Shown: positions 55,748-64,000 of the stretch, piece by piece
Numbering within the stretch: position 1 is the first letter of the stretch
How the letters are laid out: every line of letters starts with the position of its first letter
Assembly (NCBI RefSeq): GCF_032027425.1
Contig: NZ_JAVSJA010000001.1
Coordinates: forward strand, 3,484,001 to 3,548,000
From: Microcystis wesenbergii NRERC-220
GTDB lineage: Bacteria; Cyanobacteriota; Cyanobacteriia; Cyanobacteriales; Microcystaceae
Length of the DNA: 64,000 nucleotides
Direction: 5' to 3'
Notes under the pieces: model-generated
What the model saw: the letters and a program-made list of their open reading frames with translations, nothing else
What the model was told of the DNA's origin: nothing
The model's database searches: none
Program-made: the position numbers and the translations under genes

Positions 55748-56139
55748 ACCAAGAAAGTAAAAAGTAAAAAGTCAGAAAACCTAGATACAGCTAGGGTTGC
55801 GAGTTTTGTTTCCCAGTTTACACAGGAGAGAAGGGCGATCCTCTTGGGTCGAGGGCAGCCAGTAAAAAGCAATTAATTAGGACAAGGGTTTGCTCACTAT
55901 TTTCGGGGTGGATCACGGTATGTATTAAAAAAAGTTTAAGAATAATAAGTTTTGTATCGGGATTTGGGGGTGTGTTTTTATAACAAAAACTTAAACATAG
56001 TCTCAGTCTAGCTTCCAGTCAAATTTGTTTGTAATTGGGTTGGTGAGAGACACTTGATTTCTTGGTCTAGAAGGGATATAATCGCTACGGCTTTTGTAAC
56101 TATCATTACAACGATTAGCCAAAACAGGAGGTAATTGGG
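55748..56139. other. Divergent promoter region
   Basis: Separates the histidine kinase (minus) from DUF3155 (plus). It contains repeated AGTAAAAAGT units next to the kinase start and an AGGAGG directly before the DUF3155 gene (56126-56131). A second strand frame inside (56008-56268) is a shadow. Confidence 0.4.
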
Positions 56140-56460
56140 TTGGCCAGAAAACGGAAACGTAAAAGTCGCCGTCGTCAAGAAGGACGTAAGATACTTGAAC
56201 TTGTACCCCAGTATAGTATTGAAAGTGGCGAAGATAAACCCGTAACTGCGGCGCGTAAGTATATTCAAGCTATAGGCATTAGCCCACCAGCTTTATTGAT
56301 TGTTAAGCGTAACGAGCATACAACCGATCGCTATTTCTGGGCTGAAAAAGGACTGTTTGGAGCGCAATATGTGGAGGAAAACCACTTCCTCTTCCCAAGT
56401 TTGCGCGACCTGCAGCCCCAGCCCCAGCCCGTCAAAGCACCGGTAGCAGTTGCCAAATAA
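56140..56460 (+). CDS. DUF3155 protein, TTG start
   Basis: A 106-residue protein of a cyanobacterial family of unknown function. The N-terminus is very basic (ARKRKRKSRRRQEGRKILEL), then ARKYIQAIGISPPALLIVKR and YFWAEKGLFGAQYVEENHFL. It ends in a PQPQPV repeat. No ATG exists at the conserved start. TTG 56140 has a perfect AGGAGG 8 nt upstream. The charge suggests nucleic-acid binding, which is inference. Confidence 0.82.
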   Translation: MARKRKRKSRRRQEGRKILELVPQYSIESGEDKPVTAARKYIQAIGISPPALLIVKRNEHTTDRYFWAEKGLFGAQYVEENHFLFPSLRDLQPQPQPVKAPVAVAK

Positions 56461-56493
56461 CTCAAAGGACTATTAATCGTATCATGGAAAGTC

Positions 56494-56527
56494 AACTCGT
56501 TTACGGAAAAGTAAACGAGTTTTTTTT
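56494..56527 (+). terminator. Intrinsic terminator after DUF3155 gene
   Basis: A perfect 11-bp stem (AACTCGTTTAC / GTAAACGAGTT) around GGAAAA, followed directly by six further T. Confidence 0.9.
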
Positions 56528-56559
56528 GAGCATAAGAGGAGAGGGGAGCTTTTTTTCAG

Positions 56560-56640
56560 TGAACAGTGATCAGTAAACAGTAATCAGTGAACTGAAAACT
56601 CACATCTGATAACTGATAACTGATCACTGACAACTGATTC
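56560..56640. repeat. AGTGATCAGTAAACAGT / AACTGAT heptamer repeats
   Basis: Mixed AGTGAAC, AGTAAAC, AACTGAT and CACTGAT units between DUF3155 and the response regulator. The same family as at 4.4, 50.9 and 60.5 kb. Confidence 0.75.
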
Positions 56641-56660
56641 AAAGCTGACGACCGACGAAT

Positions 56661-56714
56661 GTTACGATTGTTACAACATCTTGACATTAATTCTGATATC
56701 CTGACAATGTGTCA
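56661..56714 (+). promoter_or_regulatory. Putative control region of the response regulator
   Basis: GTTAC repeats with 9-bp spacing (56661-56665 and 56670-56674), TTGACA at 56681, and the perfect palindrome TGACA-ATG-TGTCA (56702-56714). OmpR-type regulators bind direct repeats, so autoregulation is possible. No clear -10 box at standard spacing. Confidence 0.35.
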
Positions 56715-56743
56715 ATCTGTGCAGTAATGGGGCAGAAATTCAA

Positions 56744-57535
56744 GTGGTATCGATCCATATTTCTATTGTTGAGGGCAACCCGCACTTGCGATCGCTATTA
56801 GCTTGGCATCTGCAACAGGCCGGTTATTTGGTTAATCAATCGGCAACCCTGCAAAGTGCGCGTCAAGCTTTCCTTCATCGTCAACCAACCTTAGCAATTA
56901 TCGATTCCGACTTGCCAGATGGGGATGGGATCGAACTCTGCCGTTGGCTTTATCAACAAAAACAGTCTTTAATACTGATTCTCTCGGCCCGTAATGGCGA
57001 AAAAGATGTGGTCAATGGTTTAAAAGCAGGGGCCGACGACTACCTGAAAAAGCCCTTTGGAATGCAAGAATTTATGGCTAGGGTAGAAGTGTTAACCCGT
57101 CGTTTACGCGGTGTGGCCGCTCCCCTACACTTGGATTATGGGGAATTAAAAATAGATTTAGCCCAACGACGGGTACAATTTCACGGGGAGTATATCGAAT
57201 TAACGCCCCAAGAATTTAGTTTACTCTACGTTTTAGCCCAAGCGGAGGGAACACCCCTATCAAGAGCCGATTTGCTGCGTCGCGCTTGGCCCGAGGAAAT
57301 CGATAATCCCCGGACAATTGATACTCATGTTCTCTCTCTGCGAAAAAAAATCGAAACCGATCCCAGGCAACCTAATTTAATTCAAACTGTCCGCAACGTC
57401 GGCTATCGTTTCAATCTAGAAATGTTGGCCGAGATGACTTCAGCTTTAGAAGCTAATATTATTGCCCCCACCAAAGGCAATCATAATGGCCATTCCATTA
57501 ATAAAATTCCTGCTCACACTAAATCCGGTTATTAA
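56744..57535 (+). CDS. OmpR-family response regulator
   Basis: A 263-residue two-domain regulator. The receiver domain (about 5-120) has the phosphoacceptor Asp in AIIDSDLPDGDGIE (about 54) and Lys in DDYLKKPFG. The acidic pair near the start is weak (ISIVEGNPH in place of the usual VDDD), so one Mg-binding residue seems to be missing. The winged-helix domain (130-225) has ELTPQEFSLLYVLAQ and DTHVLSLRKKIE. The start is GTG 56744. About 38 extra residues at the C-terminus are unassigned. Confidence 0.88.
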   Translation: MVSIHISIVEGNPHLRSLLAWHLQQAGYLVNQSATLQSARQAFLHRQPTLAIIDSDLPDGDGIELCRWLYQQKQSLILILSARNGEKDVVNGLKAGADDYLKKPFGMQEFMARVEVLTRRLRGVAAPLHLDYGELKIDLAQRRVQFHGEYIELTPQEFSLLYVLAQAEGTPLSRADLLRRAWPEEIDNPRTIDTHVLSLRKKIETDPRQPNLIQTVRNVGYRFNLEMLAEMTSALEANIIAPTKGNHNGHSINKIPAHTKSGY

Positions 57536-57554
57536 AGACTGATTATCTATTCCC

Positions 57555-57626
57555 TCTTACCCCCCCTTGCCCCCCCTGCCCCCCCGATGTCGGGGGGGCA
57601 GGGGGGTGGGGGGTTGGGGGGGTTGC
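57555..57626. repeat. Long C-run / G-run palindrome
   Basis: C-tracts (CCCCCCTTG, CCCCCCTGCCCCCCC) up to CGATGTCG are mirrored by G-tracts (GGGGGGGCAGGGGGG). They form a very GC-rich stem of about 20 bp. The G-rich strand continues with TGGGGGGTTGGGGGGG and could fold into a G-quadruplex. It lies between convergent genes and may act as a two-way terminator. The rest of 57536-57911 has no gene. Confidence 0.75.
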
Positions 57627-57911
57627 CTCTTGCATGAGTGCCTCTCCTCATAACTAGCCTATACTCAACGGATTTAGTAAGCTAAGACGCATTTAAAGCG
57701 CTTATTCTTAAGATTAGCCGAATCTCCCCCAATCCCTTTACTGTTGCCTCTTGCAAGAGTGCCTCTTGCCTCGTCTCAACAAGCAATTTAAATGCGCGGG
57801 CAGCTTATCACAATGTTAGTCGTTAATTCTGGCTTTCTCCGACTGATTAGCAGATTTTTTGCTGAAATCGTCTCCTAACCACTGAATCGAAGCGAGGAGA
57901 CGAAGGGCAAG

Positions 57912-59807
57912 TTAAACCATAGTCACCATTGACCGGTCCGCTTGTCGCTGAAATTCCGTCAATAAACGCCGGAATTCTTCGCCGTCAATGGTTTCCTGTT
58001 CAATCAGTATATCCACCAAGCGATCGATCGCCACACGATTGTCAAGGATAAGTTTTGTTGCTAAATCGTGGCATTGCTTGACAAGTTCCCGTACTTGTGC
58101 ATCAATTTTCGCCATCATCGCGAAAGAATGGTCGGCATGATAACCAGCACCAGCACCACCGAGATAGGAATTGCCCTCCTCCTCTAGGGCAATCAATCCC
58201 AATTCCGACATTCCCAGACGCGTTACCATCTGTCGGGCCAGATAGGTGATTTTTTCAATATCATTACCGGCCCCGGTAGTCACTTCATCCTCACCGAAGA
58301 CACATTCCTCCGCCACCCGTCCCCCTAATAATCCCGCAATTCGGGCTAATAACTGGGAACGACTGGTTAAACCCTGTTCTTCATCAGGAGTGAACCAAGT
58401 TAACCCCTGCGCTTGCCCCCGGGGAATCAGGGTGACTTTTTCCACTTGATCGTGACCGGGACAGAGAGTACCGACAATCGCATGGCCGACCTCATGATAG
58501 GCGATCAAACGCTTGGCTTTACTATCAACTAAAGCGCGCCCTTCCATACCGGCCACAATCCGATCGATGGCATCGTTGACTTCCGCCATGGTAATGGCCT
58601 CTTTCCGCCTTCTAGCGGTAAAAATCGCCGCTTCGTTGAGCATATTAGCCAAATCTGCCCCAGTAAAACCCGGTGTGCGCCTGGCGATCGCCTCCAGAAC
58701 CACATCAGCAGCCACCTTTTTATCGCGAGAATGGACCTCTAAAATGCCCAAACGTCCCTTAAAATCTGGATAATCCACCACTACCTGCCGATCAAAACGA
58801 CCCGGACGCAAGAGGGCCGAATCCAAAACATCAGGGCGGTTGGTGGCGGCAATGACAATAATGCCAGTATTTCCTTCAAAACCGTCCATTTCCGTCAATA
58901 ATTGGTTCAGGGTTTGTTCCCGTTCATCATTACCTCCCCCATAACCGATCCCTCGTTGACGACCAACGGCATCAATTTCATCGATAAAAACCAAACAAGG
59001 GGCATTTTCCTGGGCTTTTCGGAACAGATCTCGCACTCGCGACGCACCAACCCCGACAAACATCTCCACGAATTCCGACCCGGAGATGCTGAAAAAAGGC
59101 ACTCCCGCCTCTCCCGCGATCGCTTTAGCCAGTAAAGTTTTCCCCGTCCCCGGGGGACCGATTAACAGGACTCCTTTGGGGATTTTTGCGCCAATAGCCG
59201 TAAATTTTTCCGGTTGTTTGAGGAATGTCACCACTTCCTGTAAATCTTCCTTGGCCTCATCCACACCCGCCACATCATTGAATTCTATGCCAGTTTTCGC
59301 CTCCATCTGAAACCGCGCCCTTGATTTACCGAAGTTCATCGCTTGACCGGAAGCATTAGCGGAACGACGGATAATAAACACCAATAATCCCAAGACGATA
59401 ATAATCACTAACAGGTTAGTGAGAACATTGATCAGGGCCGAATTGTCAGTGCGAGGGAGAATACCGTACTCAATTTTTTCAGCATCGAGTTTCTTGATTA
59501 ATTCGGGATTTTGGTCAAATAAATTGACTTCTTTCGGGGGATCCTTGTCCGTTTGACCGACGAGGGTAACTGCTGCCTGCTGCAAAGAAGGATTGATTTC
59601 GACCTTTTTTACCTTTCCTTGCTCGATTTTCTCTAACAATTCACCGTAGGTGAGGGTATTTGGGTTTTTTTGACTCCAAGCAGCAGTGACATGGCCAAAG
59701 GTTTGCAGAATCATCCAAGTGGTGACAATCCCTTTCCATACTGGCCGATTACCACGATTCTTGGCTGACTTGGCTCTAACTACGGTGAGCGGAGATTTTT
59801 GATCCAT
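57912..59807 (-). CDS. ftsH: ATP-dependent zinc metalloprotease FtsH
   Basis: A 631-residue membrane protease that degrades damaged thylakoid and plasma-membrane proteins, including PSII D1. Two membrane segments flank an extracytoplasmic domain (first near residue 30, second near 130, [20 protein letters not shown]). The AAA module has Walker [17 protein letters not shown], Walker [12 protein letters not shown] and the SRH ([20 protein letters not shown]). The zinc site is HEVGH, with a later acidic ligand. Cyanobacteria have several FtsH paralogues; I cannot say which one this is. Confidence 0.95.
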   Translation of the reverse strand: MDQKSPLTVVRAKSAKNRGNRPVWKGIVTTWMILQTFGHVTAAWSQKNPNTLTYGELLEKIEQGKVKKVEINPSLQQAAVTLVGQTDKDPPKEVNLFDQNPELIKKLDAEKIEYGILPRTDNSALINVLTNLLVIIIVLGLLVFIIRRSANASGQAMNFGKSRARFQMEAKTGIEFNDVAGVDEAKEDLQEVVTFLKQPEKFTAIGAKIPKGVLLIGPPGTGKTLLAKAIAGEAGVPFFSISGSEFVEMFVGVGASRVRDLFRKAQENAPCLVFIDEIDAVGRQRGIGYGGGNDEREQTLNQLLTEMDGFEGNTGIIVIAATNRPDVLDSALLRPGRFDRQVVVDYPDFKGRLGILEVHSRDKKVAADVVLEAIARRTPGFTGADLANMLNEAAIFTARRRKEAITMAEVNDAIDRIVAGMEGRALVDSKAKRLIAYHEVGHAIVGTLCPGHDQVEKVTLIPRGQAQGLTWFTPDEEQGLTSRSQLLARIAGLLGGRVAEECVFGEDEVTTGAGNDIEKITYLARQMVTRLGMSELGLIALEEEGNSYLGGAGAGYHADHSFAMMAKIDAQVRELVKQCHDLATKLILDNRVAIDRLVDILIEQETIDGEEFRRLLTEFQRQADRSMVTMV

Positions 59808-59932
59808 AATTGACTCTATATCTAGTTACCCTGTATTCATTGTGACAGATCGACTTGATCGTGACCACTGTTCTGTTTTCCCCCAGGCACGACCCCGGGG
59901 GCAAATAGTGATGACGGTTTTTTGCTATACTG

Positions 59933-59938
59933 TATTCA
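59933..59938 (+). promoter_or_regulatory. Putative extended -10 of the rimP operon
   Basis: TGC-TATACT near 59930-59938, about 85 bp before rimP. A recognisable -35 at standard spacing is not clear. Confidence 0.4.
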
Positions 59939-59986
59939 GCTAGGTGGTCTAACAACTGCCTATCCCAATCACTAACAGTTTAGGGA

Positions 59987-60011
59987 AGTGGGTTTCGCCC
60001 GCTTTTTTTAT
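59987..60011 (+). terminator. Terminator-like hairpin in the rimP leader (possible attenuator)
   Basis: AGTGGG (59987-59992) pairs with CCCGCT (59998-60003) around TTTCG and is followed by a T-run. It ends only about 11 bp before the rimP ATG, inside the likely leader transcript. Position and shape suggest transcriptional attenuation of the operon. Confidence 0.65.
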
Positions 60012-60021
60012 TGTCTAAATC

Positions 60022-60492
60022 ATGACCCATCCGCTCATCCCCGACCTGCTGCACCTAGCCACCCCTATCGCTGAAAACTTGGGGCTAGAAGTGGTCGATA
60101 TCGTTTTCCAAACCAATAAAAGGCCTCCCGTCCTGCGCGTCGATATTCGCAATCTTGCGGGAGATACTGGTTTAGAGGACTGTGAGCAGATGAGTCGGGC
60201 TTTGGAAACCGCCCTCGACAGTCAAGAAATCTTACCAGGGGCCTACGTTTTAGAAATATCTAGCCCCGGCATTTCTCGACAACTGAGCAGTGAGCGCGAA
60301 TTTCACTCTTTTAAAGGCTTTCCCGTCATCGTTACTGGCCAGGATAGCCAAGGAAAACCGCAAGAATGGCGCGGAAAACTGCAAGGTAGAGATGAGCAAT
60401 CTATTTATCTTAACCAAAAAGGTCGCTCCCTGAGCATCGATCGCACCACTGTCATCAGCGTCCGTTTGGATGAGCAGCGCAATAATCAGTGA
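60022..60492 (+). CDS. rimP: Ribosome maturation factor RimP
   Basis: A 156-residue factor for 30S subunit assembly. Typical motifs are [41 protein letters not shown], and [14 protein letters not shown]. First gene of the rimP-nusA-ylxR-infB operon, here with a 350-bp repeat-filled gap before nusA. Confidence 0.95.
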   Translation: MTHPLIPDLLHLATPIAENLGLEVVDIVFQTNKRPPVLRVDIRNLAGDTGLEDCEQMSRALETALDSQEILPGAYVLEISSPGISRQLSSEREFHSFKGFPVIVTGQDSQGKPQEWRGKLQGRDEQSIYLNQKGRSLSIDRTTVISVRLDEQRNNQ

Positions 60493-60790
60493 TCAGTAAA
60501 CAGTAATCAGTAATCAGTAAACAGTAAACAGTAATCAGTAAACAGTAATCAGTAATCAGTAAACAGTAATCAGTAATCAGTAATCAGTAAACAGTAATCA
60601 GTAATCAGTAAACAGTAAACAGTAATCAGTAATCAGTAATCAGTAATCAGTAAACAGTAATCAGTAATCAGTAATCAGGGATAAGGATGAAGATAAATAA
60701 ATAACTAACTAACTGATTAACTTAAAACTTACATCTGATAACTTAAAACTTACATCTGATAACTGATCACTGATAACTGCTCATTGATAC
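60485..60790. repeat. Large tandem array of AGTAATC / AGTAAAC heptamers between rimP and nusA
   Basis: About 27 units of AGTAATC or AGTAAAC, in irregular order, fill 60486-60678. Then come AACTTACATCTGATA and AACTGATC units up to 60790. It lies inside the conserved operon, where rimP and nusA are usually adjacent. No CRISPR-like spacing and no gene. Confidence 0.9.
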
Positions 60791-60843
60791 AAGGCTAATA
60801 GCTAAAAAACTAATGACTCAAAAGTAAGGAGAAAAAAATAATT

Positions 60844-62040
60844 ATGGCCACTGTTAATTTGCCTGGTTTAAAAATAATGCTCGAAGAAATTAGCCAACGA
60901 CATAATTTGCCAAAAAATGCCGTACAGGAAGCCTTGCGTGAGGCACTTATCAAGGGGTATGAACGCTATCGACGCGCCCAAAGTTTAGAAAAAGCCGCTC
61001 AATTCCATGAAGATTATTTCAATAACTTTGATGTAGAATTAGACGTAGAAGAAGAAGGCTTTCGCATCCTTTCTACTAAAACTATTGTCGAAGAAGTGAC
61101 CAATCCCGACCATCACATCGGCCTCAAAGAAGTGCAAGAAGTGGCCGATGAGGCCCAATTAGGGGATGAAGTAGTTCTTGATGTCACCCCCGACCAAAAA
61201 GAATTTGGTCGTATGGCGGCGATTCAAACTAAACAGGTTTTACTGCAAAAACTGCGGGATAACCAACGCAAACTGATTCAAGAGGAGTTCCAAGATCTGG
61301 AAGGAACGGTTTTACAGGCCCGAGTCGTCCGTTTTGAAAGACAGGCCGCTATTGTTATGGTACAAAGTACCTACGGTCAACCGGAAGTGGAAGCAGAACT
61401 ACCCAAACGGGAACAACTGCCCAACGATAACTATCGCGCCAACGCCACCTTTAAAGTGCTGCTCAAAAAAGTCCTAGAAGGTTCTCACCGCGGCCCGCAA
61501 TTAATCGTTTCCAGAGCGGCGGCGGGTTTGGTAGTATATCTGTTCGCTAACGAAGTTCCCGAAATCGAGGAGGAAATCGTGCGTATTGTCGCCGTCGCTC
61601 GAGAAGCCAATCCCCCCTCCCGTCACGTTGGTTCGCGGACAAAAATCGCCGTCGATACCTTAGAGAGAGACGTGGATCCGGTTGGGGCCTGTATTGGGGC
61701 CAGAGGTTCGCGGATTCAAGCCGTGGTGAACGAATTGCGGGGCGAAAAAATCGACGTGATTCGCTGGTCTCCAGATCCCGCCACCTACATCGCCAATGCC
61801 CTTAGTCCCGCCCGTATCGACCAAGTTTTGTTCACTAATGCCGAAGAAAGACAAGCATTGGTACTGGTGGCACAGGATCAATTGAGTTTAGCGATTGGCA
61901 AAGAAGGGCAGAACGTGCGTCTAGCCGCCCGTCTGACGGGCTGGAAAATCGATATTAAGGATATAGCCCTCTATAAAGGTGAACAAGAGGTAAAAACCGA
62001 TGAAAACGACCCAGAAGCGCAGGATTTAGACCGAGAATGA
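60844..62040 (+). CDS. nusA: Transcription termination/antitermination protein NusA
   Basis: A 398-residue RNA-polymerase-binding factor. The N-terminal domain spans about 1-130. An S1 domain begins at LEGTVLQARVVRFERQAAIV. Two KH domains follow, with GACIGARGSRIQAVVNEL and AIGKEGQNVRLAARLTGWKI. The C-terminal repeats of E. coli NusA are absent, as is usual in cyanobacteria. AAGGAG lies before the ATG. Confidence 0.95.
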   Translation: MATVNLPGLKIMLEEISQRHNLPKNAVQEALREALIKGYERYRRAQSLEKAAQFHEDYFNNFDVELDVEEEGFRILSTKTIVEEVTNPDHHIGLKEVQEVADEAQLGDEVVLDVTPDQKEFGRMAAIQTKQVLLQKLRDNQRKLIQEEFQDLEGTVLQARVVRFERQAAIVMVQSTYGQPEVEAELPKREQLPNDNYRANATFKVLLKKVLEGSHRGPQLIVSRAAAGLVVYLFANEVPEIEEEIVRIVAVAREANPPSRHVGSRTKIAVDTLERDVDPVGACIGARGSRIQAVVNELRGEKIDVIRWSPDPATYIANALSPARIDQVLFTNAEERQALVLVAQDQLSLAIGKEGQNVRLAARLTGWKIDIKDIALYKGEQEVKTDENDPEAQDLDRE

Positions 62041-62318
62041 ACCCCTTCGTCAATTATCGACGCTGTATTAGCTGCCGTCTCTTCGCCCCGAAAGAATCCT
62101 TTTGGCGAATTGTCCGACTACACCCGTCCGGACAGATACAATTAGATCAAGGCATGGGAAGGGCTGCCTATATCTGTCCGCAACCTAATTGCCTGCAACT
62201 GGCCCGGCAAAAAAATCGTCTCGGACGGGCCCTAAAAGCCAATATTCCCGAAACGCTCTATGAATCCTTGCAAGAGCGCCTCGGTACTGCCAAGCAAGGT
62301 CGTCCAAATCAGGATTAA
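62037..62318 (+). CDS. ylxR: YlxR (DUF448) RNA-binding protein
   Basis: A 93-residue protein with RRCISCRLFAPKESFWRIVR, then GRAAYICPQPNCLQLARQKN, the YlxR signature. It overlaps nusA as ATGA. It is the standard third gene of this operon. It binds RNA; other reported roles are not decided here. Confidence 0.92.
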   Translation: MNPFVNYRRCISCRLFAPKESFWRIVRLHPSGQIQLDQGMGRAAYICPQPNCLQLARQKNRLGRALKANIPETLYESLQERLGTAKQGRPNQD

Positions 62319-62429
62319 AATTGACGATCATAGCCACAAAATCGTTAGCATGGAAAGGGGGCAGTCTTGACAGGATAAAAAAATCAGCCAACTTATAGGA
62401 TCACTAACACTTTAGCCGGGGGATAATGG

Positions 62430-64000
62430 ATGAGTAACGCGAAAGTCAGAATTTACGATTTATCAAAAGAATTGAATCTAGACAACAAAGACATTTTGGA
62501 CATCTGTGACCAGTTGAACATCGAGTACAAGAGCCACAGTAGCACGATCAGCGAAGAGGATGCCCAACGCATCAAAGCAATCGCTGCGAAGGGAGTTGTT
62601 TCGAGTACCAGTAAAAATAGCACGGGTCAGCGAGAATCGGTTAGTCCTGCCGAAGAAAAAAAACAAAAGATTTTGGCCCTGCATAAACACAACCGCCCCG
62701 AAACCGGCGAAGAGGGTCAAAGCTATCCCGGTCAGGCCGGTTCCTCGGCCAAACCGACTTTAATCAGTCCCCCTCGTCCCCCGGTTAAACCCCTTGTCGC
62801 TCCCCCGGGGCGCGACGGTGCGGCCGAAAAAACTCCCCCCACCGCTGCGGAGATGCTATCTCAGGCCGCCAGTGTTAAAGAAACCCCGACCGAAACCCCG
62901 CTAGTGCCAGAAGCAGCCCCCACCTTAATCGCCCCACCTAATCGACCCTCCCTCACCCCGAAACCACGCCCGGGCAGCGCCTCGGGCCGGCCAGAACCCC
63001 GACCTAAAAATGCCCCTGGCAGTAACGACAAGCCCCCTTGCCCTGAGCCAAGTCGAAGGGGGGGAGAAAAACGCGAGCGCGGCGAGAGCGAAAACGCCCC
63101 TAGTCCTGAGCGCAGGGTTAGCTTGGCTAAACCAGAAAAACCGACCCTCAACCGCAAACCCGACGGAAAAAGCCCGAAACTGGCGGAACCAGCTAGAGAA
63201 GTGCGGGAGACGGTGGAATTGAAGCGCCCGGTTCGCCCCGGTATGCCCGCTAAAATCTCGGCTACTGGCGAGGAAGAAACCGACACCACCAAGAAAACTG
63301 GCGTTGATGGCACAGAAATCGATACAGATACCGGATTGCTCGGAGCAGACGGGCTGAAAAAACTCAAACGACCGACCATGCCCCCTCGCATGGCCAAAAA
63401 ATCTACCTGGGAAGAAGAAGAAGAAGAAGAGAAAAAAGCGGCCAAAACCGCCAAAACTGCCGGCAAAAACAAACGCCGCACCCAAGCCCTCTTTGAAGAT
63501 GATGATGATCTAGAATCGGAACTATCCGGGTTAATCAATAGCCCCAGTTTTACCCTCTCCACCGCTCGTCCCCCCAAACCGCCCACCGCTAAAGCTGCCA
63601 CCCCTAGCACTCCAACAGCAGTCAAAGTTAAGCGGCCTAGTAAACCAACCGCCCACACCGGCGGCCCGAAAAGCGAGCGCCAAGAACCCCAAGAGGAAAA
63701 ACGCCCGGAAAGCATCGTCATCACCGGCAGTCTCACCGTGCGCGACCTCTCGGAATTGATGAAAGTCCCCGAAACCGAGATCATCAGAACCCTATTTTTT
63801 AAAGGGATGGCGGTTAATATCACCCAAACTCTCGACGTGGACACGATCGAAATGATCGCCAGGGACTTCGAGATGACCGTGGAAACCCCCAGCACCCAGT
63901 CGGCGGCGATCAAAACCACGGAAATGATCGATGTCTCCGACTTGGAAAGTCTCCAGCGTCGTCCCCCCGTCGTCACCATTATGGGTCACGTTGACCACGG
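62430..64000 (+). CDS. infB: Translation initiation factor IF-2, N-terminal part (partial)
   Basis: The frame opens at ATG 62430 (MSNAKVRIYDLSKELNLDNK) and stays open to the window edge, 523 codons. The first about 50 residues are the IF2_N domain. A long Pro/Lys/Glu-rich linker follows. A second IF2_N domain is at SIVITGSLTVRDLSELMKVP (about 430). The last codons reach the G1 motif as VVTIMGHVDHG, so the GTPase lies outside. Residues about 200-212 (PPCPEPSRRGG) come from a palindromic repeat inserted in frame. Confidence 0.95.
   Translation, partial: MSNAKVRIYDLSKELNLDNKDILDICDQLNIEYKSHSSTISEEDAQRIKAIAAKGVVSSTSKNSTGQRESVSPAEEKKQKILALHKHNRPETGEEGQSYPGQAGSSAKPTLISPPRPPVKPLVAPPGRDGAAEKTPPTAAEMLSQAASVKETPTETPLVPEAAPTLIAPPNRPSLTPKPRPGSASGRPEPRPKNAPGSNDKPPCPEPSRRGGEKRERGESENAPSPERRVSLAKPEKPTLNRKPDGKSPKLAEPAREVRETVELKRPVRPGMPAKISATGEEETDTTKKTGVDGTEIDTDTGLLGADGLKKLKRPTMPPRMAKKSTWEEEEEEEKKAAKTAKTAGKNKRRTQALFEDDDDLESELSGLINSPSFTLSTARPPKPPTAKAATPSTPTAVKVKRPSKPTAHTGGPKSERQEPQEEKRPESIVITGSLTVRDLSELMKVPETEIIRTLFFKGMAVNITQTLDVDTIEMIARDFEMTVETPSTQSAAIKTTEMIDVSDLESLQRRPPVVTIMGHVDH

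Noticed and set aside
60485-60680. Regular short repeats that might suggest a CRISPR array
   Set aside because: Units are 7 bp, directly tandem and without unique spacers. No cas gene is in the window.
62861-63979. Long 372-codon minus-strand frame opposite infB
   Set aside because: It is a shadow of the GC-rich infB linker; composition is Ser/Arg/Gly/Leu-biased with no domain, while the plus frame has clear IF-2 motifs.

Overview
The window comes from a cyanobacterium and most resembles Microcystis (inference). The signs are many HIP1 octamers (GCGATCGC), cyanobacterial families (DUF3318, DUF3155, EbsA-like, plant-type ferredoxin, PatA-type protease), runs of AGTAATC/AGTAAAC/ACTGATA heptamer repeats, decayed insertion sequences, and many toxin-antitoxin modules.

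Layout. 1-1.4 kb holds IS200/IS605 debris. 1.4-9.2 kb is mostly housekeeping: a DUF3318 protein, RecQ, apolipoprotein N-acyltransferase, a GAF protein, a glycosyltransferase and a possible 27-aa membrane peptide. 9.8-12.1 kb has a VOC-fold protein and an NfeD-like/flotillin pair, bracketed by two inverted copies of a MITE-like repeat. 13.6-20.7 kb has two convergent regulatory ATPase genes; one is a 1927-residue kinase/ATPase/GAF protein whose C-terminus is an AAA-like domain instead of a histidine kinase.

20.8-39 kb is an accessory island and the most interesting part. It carries a radical SAM/SPASM enzyme, an amidohydrolase, a PatA-type subtilisin protease, a Nif11-like peptide gene interrupted by a stop, four short Cys-rich precursor peptides sharing the leader MNLP.QSQP..R, a patatin-like lipase, and a fused E1-like/YcaO cyclodehydratase. 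Two precursors carry GMEAS directly before the Cys-rich region, close to the GLEAS site that PatA cleaves in patellamide precursors. I read this as an atypical, cyanobactin-related RiPP locus probably making linear azoline peptides; no PatG-like macrocyclase is visible. The island also holds a 112-residue protein resembling the membrane-binding domain 4 of cholesterol-dependent cytolysins. It is expressed from a duplicated copy of the protease upstream region, and a truncated duplicate of the YcaO 3' end lies next to it. Seven toxin-antitoxin or antitoxin units are interleaved: BrnTA, a DUF4258 pair, TacAT-like, HigBA-like, HicBA, a lone Phd, and Phd with a broken VapC.

39-64 kb returns to core genes: ferredoxin, CTP synthase, a solitary TnpB, a five-gene ABC importer/acyl-CoA-dehydrogenase-like/DUF4242 operon, a Ser/Thr kinase, an Orn/Lys/Arg decarboxylase-family enzyme, an ABC exporter, a BioD-like/DRTGG protein, EbsA-like, a histidine kinase, DUF3155, an OmpR-type regulator, FtsH, and the rimP-nusA-ylxR-infB operon, which has a terminator-like hairpin before rimP. 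infB runs off the right edge. No tRNA, rRNA or CRISPR array was recognised.
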